This document shows, piece by piece, positions 10,718 through 19,582 of a stretch of DNA of 64,000 nucleotides (positions within the stretch are counted from its first letter, which is position 1; the number at the start of each line of letters is the position of its first letter). Below the pieces are notes generated by a model. The model saw only the letters and a program-made list of their open reading frames with translations, made no database searches and was not told the origin of the DNA. Both the position numbers and the translations under genes were made by a program. This stretch comes from Mesostigma viride. Taxonomy: Eukaryota > Streptophyta > Mesostigmatophyceae > Mesostigmatales > Mesostigmataceae. The stretch is from contig RPFO01000132.1 in NCBI GenBank assembly GCA_009746045.1, forward strand, positions 1,506,590 to 1,570,589. Direction: 5' to 3'.

Positions 10718-11055
10718 TCGACTACGTGTTTGCGCTGAAAGAAAACATCATCATGAACCTCGAGAAGCTGTACAAGAATTTTTTTGGCATTGTGCCGACG
10801 TTTGAGGTGTTTTGCCACATCTTGAACGAATGCACGCAAAACTATGAATGCCTGGTGATCGACCACACCAGCGGTTCTAACAAACTTGAGGACGTGATTT
10901 TCTGGTACAAGGGTGAGATGCGTCCGCCATTCAAGGTCGGGTCAAGCAAGTTTTGGAAATACGGGCACGCGCGTCACGATCCCAACAAACATGACTCAGA
11001 CAGTGACGACGACAGGAAACGCGTGTCCACTCGCGTCGTCAAACACGACAACTAG
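10711..11055 (+). pseudogene. A32-like genome-packaging ATPase, C-terminal fragment
   Basis: This 114-residue fragment starts at the inner edge of the left inverted arm and runs to a TAG stop. The sequence Asp-Tyr-Val-Phe-Ala-Leu-Lys-Glu-Asn, then a Phe-Pro-type helix, then Cys-Leu-Val-Ile-Asp-His-Thr and Asp-Val-Ile-Phe-Trp-Tyr-Lys, matches the pattern I know from the C-terminal part of NCLDV A32-family (FtsK/HerA-type) packaging ATPases. The Walker motifs would lie in the missing N-terminal part. An acidic Asp/Ser-rich tail ends the protein. The alternative is an unrelated viral protein. A profile search would settle it. Confidence 0.65.
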
Positions 11056-11267
11056 ACAGCAATTGCGAACTGTCCTGCCCGCGCTCAGGTCAAAACGCGG
11101 ACGGAGCACAGGATAAAGCTCTATTTACTTGCAAGATCTGCGTGAGTATGCTAAATTAATGTAAGAAACAATATTCTTACTTATTTCTTATTTAATATCG
11201 CAAAGTTGTTATAAATATGAAGAGGGCCAAGCTAGAGCGATCTCGAGAAAAGCGCAAACTAGAGCGA

Positions 11268-12647
11268 CCAGGTTGTGAAATACGTGCGTATTGTCAAAAT
11301 AAATACGGCAATACGCGTTTTTTGGGCCCCGACGTATTATACGCGTATTTGGTCCCGAATACGTGATTTGGACTTGGGCAATTTTCGAGGTTCGAGCCGG
11401 GGCAGTGCTTGGCGCGAGGCCAGCCGGAACGTGGCGCGGCGCCTACCTCCCCCAAGATCTTCTACTATGCAAACTAGGCTCGATTACTACGAACTAGGCT
11501 TTTCGTCAGTCCTGAGTCAAGTCACTCCAGTTCATAATGACTTGTGCAAGAATAACCTTACTGACTGACTGACATAATGACTTGGCAGTTGGCAAGCTAA
11601 CTGAAATTTCCATACACGGAGAGAGTGCCAGCAATATGAAAATGCCAGCTGTGTTGGGAACGTGTGGCACGTAATATAGCATGTATGATGAATATTGCAT
11701 GGCGGTGTGCCATCGGATTTTGTGCTAGTTGTCAAACGTGTTTTCGCAGCCATGCCACACAAAGTGCCGGAGCATAACTTTGTAGAAAAAAAGACCGTCG
11801 CGGTGAAGGATGCTCTGGGGAATACGGTTTCGCAGGTCAAGTTTAGCTGCTCATTTTGCGGCCACAATTTTACCAGTGGCGATGGCAAGCAGATCAGTGC
11901 GACCAGGATGCGCGCACATTTTGCGAGCATCACAGGGCAGGGCATAGACGCCTGCCCTGACGCAAAGATTGGGCAGAAACGGAAGCTAGAATTCCAGGAG
12001 TTGTGGGCAAGAAGGCCGGGCTGAAGGCGAAGAAGCAGCGGCACCTGAGCTTCAGGGCAGTGGCGGAGAGCGGCCAGGGCCTTGCTTCGGGGTCGGCCAT
12101 TGCAGGTGATCCTCGCCAGCAGACAATCACGAGGTTTGTGAACCCCACAAACGAAGAGGAGTGCCAGCTCCTGGTGGCCAACTTCTTTGTTGAGAACGCA
12201 ATTTCCTTTCACGCGGCTCAGAGCCGCTCTTTCAAGGCGATGATTTCCGGCCTGAGTCAGTACAAAGGGCTGATCACTGCTCCCAGTCGGTGGCTGCTGG
12301 CAGGCAAACTTCTTCAGAAGCCGAAAAGACAAGGCAATTAGTTATTCATTCATGACCCATTTTGATATAGGATGATCAGATTTGATAGCTCGTTGTCTCA
12401 TTCATGCATGGTAATGGTTGTCAGTGTTCTGACTTGACTGCACCTTGCCATGAGTGGTAACCATATTGCATAACTATACCCTAAAGCCTCAAACCCAAAA
12501 GGCCCATTCATAACCATGCTCTAAAGGCCGAATTGCACACTGTCGTATTTTGCCGTATTCAAGCCGACGTATTCTGCCGGGGTCTACGTATATACCCGTG
12601 TTTTGGAGGCCGACGTATTTGACGTACCGACGTATTTCACAACCTGG
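11268..12647 (+). mobile_element. hAT transposon (N-terminal transposase part only)
   Basis: The element is 1380 bp with perfect 18-bp terminal inverted repeats (CCAGGTTGTGAAATACGT). It is flanked by an exact 8-bp target duplication, TAGAGCGA (11260-11267 and 12648-12655). Eight-base duplications are the hallmark of the hAT superfamily. Both ends are full of CGTATT/AATACG subterminal motifs, as expected for transposase binding sites. It encodes a BED-type zinc finger but no catalytic core, so it is a deletion derivative. Confidence 0.95.
11752..12024 (+). pseudogene. hAT transposase N-terminus with BED zinc finger
   Basis: From the ATG at 11752 the frame encodes a BED-like finger: Cys-Ser-Phe-Cys, then Arg-Met-Arg-Ala-His-Phe, then Gly-x-Asp-Ala-Cys. 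These residues spaced like Cys-x2-Cys ... His ... Cys are the DNA-binding module of hAT transposases. A second frame, 12003-12341, continues with a Gln-Thr-Ile-Thr-Arg-Phe segment and a helix (Leu-Val-Ala-Asn-Phe-Phe) that look like the region just before the hAT core. A frame shift or unseen intron near 12010 separates the two. The RNase H-like core and dimerisation domain are absent. Confidence 0.75.
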
Positions 12648-13487
12648 TAGAGCGACAAGAAATTCCAACAGGGTGGTCGCTATCAAACGAAGGGAGAAAG
12701 TATCCGTTAAACTTCGTAGTTGAGCCAAGTTATTTTGAAGGTGGTCTAAAGAACGTGTTTGTGGAGTTTCTTGATGGCTATAAAACTCCACTGAGCATGG
12801 GAAATTTGCACCTGGGTCAACTTATACCTTCAAAGACAAAAGATGGCGCTTTGTATTATGAAAAATTTTACATAAACGCGTCGCCACACGCGCGTCGACC
12901 ATTCGCCTCAGAGGAAGAAAGTACGTCCGTTAAAGGGTTGGGAAAAGAGATGTTTCGTTTCGGCACGGAGCTCAACCGGCTATCTTTGTCAGACCCCGTG
13001 AACGGTAAGGTCAGACTTACCGCATCCGGAGGAAATCCATACCCAATTTTTCCTGGAACAGATGATGAGGCGTTAGCCCTAATACGCAAATATCCAGTCA
13101 CGAGGGAGGGTTGGGAACAAGAGATGGTGCCGCGCCTACCCCAGAATGACAACAGACGTTTTCGAACCGAGATGATGATGCTTGCAAGCAGCATAAATAA
13201 CAATCAGAGACTTGTAGACTACTACAAGACCCTGAGGATGGAGGTGTCTGATCATTCCAATGGCATGCAGGTGGAAATGGAGTCAACTCCCGACAAAATC
13301 ATCAGGGCGTGCACAGGCCACAGGTGCACAAACCAACACTGCGTCCGCCCCAGGGGCCACTGCGGGGTATGGAACTTTAGGAATAAGCGGTGGTGCGCAA
13401 ACCCGTTGCAACCTAGATGCATAGGATACTGCACGAGGCATCTGCGCAAATAAATGGCGCGATCCATGCATGCGTAAGAGGGAAAAT

Positions 13488-14081
13488 TTATGCAGACCGC
13501 TCAAAGCCTGTCCTCGATGCCCGCTTCCGCTCCCTGTCCTTCTCGCGAAGCGCCTCCAAAGCAACCGTGGACAGGGATGCCCTCCAATCCCGTTTGCGCT
13601 TGTTGTCCTTCGCGCGGCGTTCCTCGGGAGTTTTGCGGATGGCAGCCATTGCCAGCTCTGCCTCGACAAGCTTCGCCTGCGCGGTGTCAGCCTCGATAAA
13701 TTTCTCCTTTTCGCGGATGCGGGCATCGATCAAAAGGCGTTCTTCGCGCATTGATAACAATCTGCACGCCTCGGCCTTGTGCCAAATTTCCGCGTATGCG
13801 CGCACCATTTCCGGTGTCTTGAGGCAGGTAGCAGACAGGACCATTTTAGTGAAGGATCCGAGGTCGGGGAATTCCACGCCACCGAAAAAGAAGCTCGAGC
13901 TGAGGCGAGGTTCACGATTGGCAGCCGAACCGCCTGACACCTTGTGGTGGACTGGACACGGACAGGAGGTGCCAAAGCCTGGGGGCAGGACGTCGGGCGT
14001 TAAGGCATCCTCGCGAGTTTCACCGCTGGTCTGTCGGGCAGCCATCATTGAACTCTCGGCGTCTGCAGAAGGGTTTTCCAT
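13488..14081 (-). CDS. Viral unknown protein, Lys/Arg/Glu-rich coiled coil
   Basis: About 197 residues from the first in-frame ATG at 14081; the frame is open further upstream without an ATG. The middle has Ser-Ser-Ser-Phe-Phe-Phe-Gly-Gly-Val-Glu-Phe-Pro-Asp. The second half is a strongly charged helix rich in Glu, Arg, Lys and Ala, with heptad-like spacing and a bZIP-like Lys-Arg-Lys-Arg cluster near the end. It is convergent with the gene ending at 13453, with only about 35 bp between stops, consistent with compact viral packing. I do not recognise the family. Confidence 0.6.
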   Translation of the reverse strand: MENPSADAESSMMAARQTSGETREDALTPDVLPPGFGTSCPCPVHHKVSGGSAANREPRLSSSFFFGGVEFPDLGSFTKMVLSATCLKTPEMVRAYAEIWHKAEACRLLSMREERLLIDARIREKEKFIEADTAQAKLVEAELAMAAIRKTPEERRAKDNKRKRDWRASLSTVALEALREKDRERKRASRTGFERSA

Positions 14082-14529
14082 GGTTCGCAAATGACCCGAG
14101 TCTTTTGTACAGAGGACAGGCGCGTTGCGGGAGGCGGAGTCGTTGATGCATAGTGCACGTGTTCGCGCGACTTTTGTGATCCTGTCTTCTGTCCGCTTGA
14201 CGCGCACACGTGTCAGTAGAAATCGACCTGACAAACCGGGCGTATAGTGTCAGCACTAGAAAAAAGTGGCGTCGCTATTTTTCCGTTAGAAATCTTGAAC
14301 CGTCAAAGCGTCCCACCGGCCGGTGGCACACGTGTCAGTGGAAGCCGCAAAAGTGTGTGACACGCGGCAGAGCCTCGACGGGAGGCGGAATTTTTGCACC
14401 GTGAGGGGAACGGCGCTCATATATCGCGGGGAACAAACAGTTTATTGAAGTATTTAGGAGGTTCATCGTCAAGCGCCATCACAACTCGCCCGACCCAGCA
14501 AAACATCTATTAGACATCCTAACTTTTCC

Positions 14530-15284
14530 ATGTCAGGCATCACTGATACGCTAGAGATTGACGGTCGACCGTGTTCCTGGTCTAAAAACGAGCCTGAGTC
14601 TGTTGAACCACGCAAGAACGCGCGCGACAACGCCGACCACTCGAAGATGGCGCCAGCGGGGTCGTGCCCCGCAAACCAGGCGAACGCGTCGAGCCGCCCG
14701 CCCAAAATCTCGACCGTGCTATCCAAGCGCGAAGAGGCATTCCAGAGCCTGATTTTGCGCCCTCTTGTCTATGTCCCAGGGCACATAATCGACCATGTGT
14801 CATCCAACTTGTATGAAAATGCCAACGAGTTTTCGAGGGGAGACAATGCTGCTACCTTCCTTGTCTCATACGCGGTGTACGAGCAGTCGCCATTGATCAG
14901 ACGCATGTTGGTGCAGACGGCATGCCCTTTCATTGTCGAAAGACAGGTTTCCACGTGCATGAAGACCTTTACGTCAGGCGCATTTTGCAAACTGTACAGA
15001 GCCCTTTTTCCAGCGACTGCTTTGAGTTCATCGTTTTCAAGAACGGAGAGCTGTGCATGGCGGATCACGTCCAACAGACGGTGGATCACGTCCAACAGAC
15101 ACTGATCTCATCATTCGGCAGCATTCGTGACACGGCCGACGGGTACTACTGGAACAATTTCGATGAACAACGGCTGAACCGGGAGACTGACACGTATGAT
15201 GAAGCCTTAAGCAAGGCGGCCTCCGCCGTTCTCGCGTACTGCGAGTTGTACTTTCCGCCCTCGCACCGTGTCAGGTTGACGTAG
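14530..15284 (+). pseudogene. Viral unknown gene with probable single frameshift
   Basis: The ATG at 14530 opens a frame running to 15105. A second frame, 14922-15284, overlaps it. The first frame has sensible composition up to about 15005. The second becomes sensible from there (Cys-Phe-Glu-Phe-Ile-Val-Phe, then an acidic Tyr-Tyr-Trp-Asn-Asn-Phe segment to the stop). A one-base change in the T run at 15004-15008 would join them into one protein of about 250 residues. A 21-bp tandem duplication at about 15060-15101 repeats an Asp-His-Val-Gln-Gln-Thr unit. No family is recognised. Confidence 0.6.
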
Positions 15285-15295
15285 TTTTAACACTA

Positions 15296-15884
15296 CTACG
15301 ATGCAAACCGTAGCCCACCCATCCCATTTGTGATTTTGAGGATGTTGAATGACCGGGCATAAATGGTGATCACGCCCTTTGGCAGGTTGGTGCCTATACC
15401 CTTTAATACCAATTTGACCGAATCCAATCGTGAAAAGTTGATCGAACCTGTCGGCTTCCAATCCTCTGGCTTCAAGGCAAACGGGATGACGTACACGTGC
15501 CTGTCACTCGGAATGCGCGTGTGCGCCTCAAGAGGCAAGTAGTAGGAGAAGTAGATAGGGCCGCGGCCTTCGCCGAACATCTGCTGCGAGTTCAGTGTCA
15601 GGTTGGCCGTGGAAAACAGGTGTCCGTCAGGGTTGTTCTTGTTGGTAAAGTTCCATACAGATTGCGTCGGGTCCGGTGACATGGCTGGGTCTGTCAGACG
15701 TTCGTCGGCTTTGTAGAAGAAAATTAGCTCCTTGACAGGGTGGGAAAAGGGCAGCGTGATGGTTTCTAGATCCGTTTTCTCGACAAAGTGATCGTACTGC
15801 TGCGTGGCAGTGATGAGGTACTCGTGCGCGCTCGTCGCAAACTGCCGGCGTTCAAAGTCATCCAGGTACACGTAGCGAACCCGT
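15296..15884 (-). pseudogene. NCLDV major capsid protein, C-terminal half
   Basis: About 195 residues. The Tyr-Val-Tyr-Leu-Asp-Asp-Phe-Glu-Arg-Arg start followed by His-Glu-Tyr-Leu-Ile is the conserved opening of the second jelly-roll of nucleocytovirus capsid proteins. The end has Asn-Phe-Ser-Arg-Leu-Asp, Tyr-Ala-Arg-Ser-Phe-Asn-Ile-Leu-Lys-Ile and Gly-Met-Gly-Gly-Leu, the typical C-terminal signature. The first jelly-roll is missing: the fragment begins right at the inner edge of the right inverted arm. It is therefore truncated by the same junction as the packaging ATPase on the other side. The host range suggested by the context is algal. Confidence 0.92.
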
Positions 15885-16780
15885 GATCAGCGCTCCTGTG
15901 CGATGGTAAAAAAAATTTGGTCGCAGGCCATGCCCAGCCAAGACCCCTTGTACTGAGCTCGCCATGTCAACAAGCCGACAACATGAAGGCACATTATTAT
16001 CCTGCGCTCTTCGTTGTCAAGAGCAGCGTCAAAGCTGTGTGCAATCGCAAGGCCAACCAGGCAAGCTAGCTCACGAAAGCTCTTGTTATCCGTGATACGC
16101 ATCATCAGGGTATGCGCAAGGCGTACAAAACCAAACACGGTCTTGGGCGTGTCTGTGTACAGGCGCACCAGCTGAGAACGCGTGTCGCCAAAGACCTTGC
16201 TGGCTTCTAGGACAGCCTCCACGTGGCCTTCCATGAGCACAAGACGGCCTGACAGACCTGAAAATGACGCTAGCTTGTCTAGCAGCCTTGTAAGCAGGGT
16301 GTGCGAAGTGCTGTCACTGACGGCATTCATGTCCCTCTCTGCCCTGTCCATGTACATAGAACACCACGTCGTTGTAGATATGTCACGGGTGCCATTAATG
16401 AAGTCATAACGGAAGACCACCGCCGGCTGAAAAAAGCTATTCTCTATCGCAATGGAGCTCAAAAAACTCCAAACACCCTCCGCACGCCCTGACAACACAG
16501 TGTCATAAAACGCAAGCTTAGCCTGTATTGAAGGCCTCAGTGTCGACTGAAGATGCTTGTCCACTGTGCTGAGACGAGAAGAAGTTTCGAGGTCGAGAGT
16601 TTCTCCCACAATGGCTAAGACTGTGTCCGTCAGCCACATCCTGCAAAAAAGCAAAGACAGGTGTGGGCGACCGCCACGCTCGAAAAATGTTAGACGAAAT
16701 GGCTACGTTCGCAGAAAGCCGCTTACCAAGACGGTTCGGTTAAACAACCTCAAACGACGTTTCATCCACCCGATAAATAT
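15885..16780 (-). repeat. Right arm of 896-bp inverted duplication
   Basis: This is an uninterrupted reverse-complement copy of 8477-8862 + 10210-10719. The inner edge is GATCAGCGC (15885-15893) and the outer edge is cgataaatat (16771-16780). The two arms enclose about 5.2 kb that carries the ATPase and capsid fragments at its ends. Confidence 0.93.
15887..16639 (-). CDS. Viral unknown protein, 250 residues (intact right copy)
   Basis: From the ATG at 16639 the protein is intact to TGA at 15887. The N-terminal 40 residues (Trp-Leu-Thr-Asp-Thr-Val-Leu-Ala-Ile-Val, then Leu-Asp-Leu-Glu-Thr, Arg-Leu-Ser-x-Val-Asp) follow the spacing of an F-box. The rest is helical with no motif I know. F-box proteins occur in large DNA viruses, where they redirect host ubiquitin ligases, but here that is inference. 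The gene is duplicated in inverted orientation; the other copy is broken by a transposon. Confidence 0.75.
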   Translation of the reverse strand: MWLTDTVLAIVGETLDLETSSRLSTVDKHLQSTLRPSIQAKLAFYDTVLSGRAEGVWSFLSSIAIENSFFQPAVVFRYDFINGTRDISTTTWCSMYMDRAERDMNAVSDSTSHTLLTRLLDKLASFSGLSGRLVLMEGHVEAVLEASKVFGDTRSQLVRLYTDTPKTVFGFVRLAHTLMMRITDNKSFRELACLVGLAIAHSFDAALDNEERRIIMCLHVVGLLTWRAQYKGSWLGMACDQIFFTIAQER

Positions 16781-17426
16781 CGCGTCACACCTGTCCCTTG
16801 AAAACAAATCAACAAAGGCTGTTCCTCTATAATAACAGTATGATAACGTAAGGCCGCGTGAATTGTTACTCGTGACATGTGGACTACGAGAACTCTTCAC
16901 TGACCTCTGCCTCCCGGATGCGCGCGTTTCCATTCGAGCAGTCATAAAGCCTTGCAAAAACGTTTCTGCCCGGCGAATAATAAATTATCACTTGCGATAA
17001 ATATTGTTGCAGCCAGCCCGAATTCGCATGAAATCCTACACCTTGCCAACACGCAAGGAATTATAAAAGATGCGTCGATCCCTCGTTTTTCTAACGCAAG
17101 ACTCTTTGCCCTCCTTGCGTGTAAAAAGCAAGTGCCGCAGCACCGAAATACCCGAAGTTGCGGGCGGATCCACGGAACTACGGTTTGGCGCCGCGCCGGG
17201 TCGCACAAATATCCAGTGTGGCGTACGGATCCACATGACTTTGTTTGGCGCCGCGCCAGTTGCTCAGGCGCGCGTCTCTTCATTTGGCGCCAGGCGTTGC
17301 GTCTAAAAATGCAGACGACGCGAGCTTCACCACCAAAACTCGGTAACGCATCCCGCTCTCCGTCTGACGAAATGCCTTCATAGCGTGCAGCACCCAAAAT
17401 CCGATGACGATGTCCTGACCCCGCGA
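16781..17426. promoter_or_regulatory. Intergenic region upstream of primase with three TTTGGCGCC boxes
   Basis: No protein is supported here. TTTGGCGCC occurs at 17184-17192, 17244-17252 and 17283-17291. The first two lie inside a direct repeat of 60-bp period that also shares CGGATCCAC and GTTTGGCGCCGCGCC. The motif equals the E2F/DP consensus core used for S-phase genes, and it lies 130-240 bp upstream of a DNA-replication gene. A regulatory or origin role is inference. Confidence 0.5.
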
Positions 17427-18086
17427 ATGGACAAGGAAAAGTGGCAGCCGCCTGGATATTCGGCAGCGACCAAGTGGCTCGCAAATCGAAGACAATTTGT
17501 GGGGAACGACGAGGAGTATTCGCATCTTTTGCTGGATGGATTCAGGGGTGGAAAAGCGTATGTGGACCGCGAGGACATGTGGGATTTTTACAAAGCGGTT
17601 TGCGAGGATGGGACGCGAAACACCAGAAATTTTATTGTAGAGCAGAAACCTCTTAATTCACCGTTCCCAATGTTTTTCGACCTTGATTGCGTGGACGACA
17701 AGGATCTGGGTGGTGTCATCATTGAATCGTGGCTGCCTGCGATTCAGGCAGCACTCTCAGAGTGCCTTCCTGGGAAGGAAAACTCTCTCATGGTTGTGTG
17801 CCGGGCCCCGAAAAAGGTTACCAAGACAGGAAAAGTCAAGACTGGCTTTCACATTCATTTCCCATCTCTTCCCGTCGACACAGAGCGAGCCATGCTCTTG
17901 CGGTCTGTGGTGGTGGAGAAACTGGAACAGCAGTTCGGACCCAGGGACGAGTCAAACCCCTGGGCAACAGTTCTGGACCCTTCGGTGCTGCTCGACAACG
18001 GTATTCGCGTCCCAAACACGGGCAAGGGGTGGGAAGGCTGTCTCGCCAGGGTGTGCCAGAATTATTGTAAATTTTTCAAAGTCTGA
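17427..18086 (+). pseudogene. AEP-type primase domain of a D5-like viral primase-helicase, truncated
   Basis: About 219 residues from the ATG at 17427; the frame is open from about 17385. It has the hallmarks of archaeo-eukaryotic primases: Phe-Phe-Asp-Leu-Asp with the metal-binding Asp-x-Asp, a Lys-Thr-Gly-Phe-His-Ile-His-Phe motif with the catalytic His, and Asp-Asn-Gly-Ile-Arg-Val-Pro-Asn-Thr-Gly-Lys-Gly, the nucleotide-binding Arg/Lys segment. In NCLDVs this domain starts the D5 primase-helicase. The helicase part is missing because the viral insert ends 33 bp after the stop. It could instead belong to a smaller viral or Maverick primase. Confidence 0.75.
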
Positions 18087-18119
18087 AAGGGCAACAAGGG
18101 GTCGGTTTGCTAGGATCTA

Positions 18120-18605
18120 GCACACCCTCCGCCTCGGCCCTGCCAGACCTACGCTAGTCGACCACACACTAGGAAGCCCTTGGTAGTCCCACCACCACTC
18201 GGGCACCTCGATGGAGTAGTATGACACGAGGTCGCTCTTGGCGCAGTAGCACCAGCCCTTGATGTAGACCTCCACGAGGATGCCCAGGTGGGGGAGCAGG
18301 ATCTTGGGGGGGTCCACCCACAGCAGGTTGCCCAGCTTCCTGTTGACGATGAACCGTAGCTCACCCACCCCCTTGGCCACTCCAAAGCAGCCATCCACCC
18401 ACTTGGGCCGCCTCTCCCGGAACGTCACCATGCCCACGCCCGCTGCCCGGGTGATGAGCTTGCCCCATTCAGCCATGGAGCATCCCCGGCTGGGCTTGGG
18501 CACATTCCAATACCTTGCGCTCGCCGCGACCGCTGACTTGATGCAGTTCTCTTCGCTGGCATATATATCCCGCCAGCTCGGCCGCATAGCCAACAGGTCG
18601 AGCAC
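18120..18605 (-). pseudogene. PAT-like element reverse transcriptase, N-terminal half
   Basis: About 160 residues of RT finger and palm. The fragment reads Arg-Phe-Ile-Val-Asn-Arg, then Pro-Pro-Lys-Ile-Leu-Leu-Pro, then Lys-Ser-Asp-Leu-Val-Ser-Tyr-Tyr (first catalytic Asp region) and Val-Pro-Glu-Trp followed by Gly-Leu-Pro-Ser-Val. The protein stops at the viral junction after Arg-Arg-Arg-Val-Cys. The continuation, beginning Trp-Pro-Val-Leu-Lys-Val-Leu-Ala-Met-Gly, is at 8277 on the same strand. Confidence 0.78.
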
Positions 18606-19000
18606 CGTGCCTTACCCGCCACCTCCGCCTTCGGCAAACTCACCGCGTCCGCGCGCAGTTGTCCATACTTATTCTGCTTCCCATATATTGCATCAGCACC
18701 TTCTGCTCCTGGCCTGTCGCAACGCCCCCTACGCGGCGACTGTGCCAGGTGCAGTGCTTCTTGACCCTCGCTAGGGCCTCCTCCCTCCCCTGAGAGCACG
18801 CCCCTCTAGGACTAGGAGGAGGGTCTGCCCCCCCCCCCACAGCCAACTAAGCCAACGCACTACCTTGCATTGCAGCGTGTACTCGCGGTGGCGGCGCGTG
18901 GCACGTTGTCGCTGGCGTGCCGATCTCACCCTGCCCCACGCGGTGTACGCTGGCCTAAGTGGGTATGGCAGCGGGAAAAGGGAGCGGTCCCGCTGGGATT
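18606..19000 (-). other. PAT element, RT upstream region with frame breaks
   Basis: This joins the gag-like frames to the RT start. Short overlapping - strand frames exist (for example within 18425-18799) but none carries a clear domain. I take it as decayed RT N-terminal or linker sequence. Confidence 0.4.
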
Positions 19001-19582
19001 CTATTTCCCTACTTGTTGGGCCTTGCTGAGCTTGTCCAAGAGGATCGCAGTTTGGAGAGCTGCCTTGACAGCCGGGGTGGCTGATAGTGCAGCCTCCTCC
19101 CCCACTGGCAGGAGGTGGCTGGCCACCTTCCACCCCCCCCGTCCTTGCCCCTCCACCTGCAGCAAGGCCTCCACCACCCTCATTAGGTACTCCATGCCCA
19201 CAAGCTCCCCGGCTGCTGAGCCCAGCTCCTTGAGAAGGATGTCCGTGGCCAATGCAATGTTCATGACAATTTTCCTGTTCTCCATGTTCCGCCAACTTCC
19301 AGGCTTGACTGTCATGACCCACGACCGGATTCCCATCCCATTGTCGCTAGCGTCCTCCAACACCCCCGGCAGCACCCACTCCAAAATCCGATATTTCACG
19401 CTCTTGGCTCGGCTCGGCAGCGCCACCCCTTTCGAGGCCTTGAAGTGGCTTCCCGCCCCCTCCATTCCTCCCAGCGCTGCCTTCAAATCTTGCATGAATT
19501 TCTCGGCTGCGACCTCCCCCTCCTCGTCCTCGTCGTCGTCCTGAATTTTGGTTACCGGAGGTGCCCCAACGAATGTCGCCAA
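19001..19582 (-). pseudogene. PAT-like element gag-like ORF, second part
   Basis: The 193-residue frame begins with an acidic Asp/Glu run and continues as helical sequence (Lys-Phe-Met-Gln-Asp-Leu, Val-Lys-Tyr-Arg-Ile-Leu, Ala-Leu-Leu-Gln-Val). It overlaps the upstream frame by 31 bp in another phase, so the two probably form one gag-like protein after a frameshift or decay. The assignment rests on position (5' of RT) and composition only. Confidence 0.5.

Larger units (their letters stand above)
8477..10719 (+). repeat. Left arm of 896-bp inverted duplication (interrupted)
   Basis: After removal of the TTAA element (8863-10205 plus one TTAA copy) the arm is 386 + 510 = 896 bp. This is exactly the length of the right arm at 15885-16780, with only a handful of substitutions. 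The outer edge is at atatttatcggg. The inner edge is at GCGCTGATC (10711-10719), which is also the edge of the right arm. Confidence 0.92.
11217..13453 (+). pseudogene. Viral unknown gene, split by hAT element (11217-11267 + 12656-13453)
   Basis: The ATG at 11217 follows an AT-rich intergenic stretch. Seventeen codons (Lys/Arg/Glu-rich) run to 11267. After removing the hAT element and one 8-bp target copy, the frame continues at 12656 to a TAA at 13453, giving a protein of about 282 residues. The C-terminal 50 residues are Cys-rich: seven Cys and several His in Cys-x4-His-Cys, Cys-x3, Trp-Cys, Cys-x3-Cys spacing. They may bind zinc. I do not recognise the family. It sits downstream of the packaging-ATPase fragment on the same strand. 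Confidence 0.8.
8278..18119. mobile_element. Endogenous giant-virus (NCLDV) DNA fragment inserted in the PAT reverse transcriptase
   Basis: Three hallmark fragments lie between the two RT halves: NCLDV major capsid protein (15296-15884), A32-like packaging ATPase (10711-11055) and an AEP primase domain (17427-18086). Several unknown genes are also present. Both edges carry CTAG (8278-8281 and 18117-18120), which may be a 4-bp target duplication. Removing the block brings the RT halves into the same frame across a Val-Cys / Trp-Pro-Val-Leu junction. If one CTAG copy is kept, a TAG stop falls exactly there. Compact gene packing and short intergenic AT-rich gaps differ from the surroundings. Subtracting the two later transposons leaves about 7.1 kb of viral DNA. 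Confidence 0.8.

Noticed and set aside
8278..18120. CTAG as proof of a transposase-mediated insertion of the whole viral block
   Set aside because: Four bases can match by chance, and keeping one CTAG leaves a stop codon in the RT; end sequences show only weak inverted similarity.
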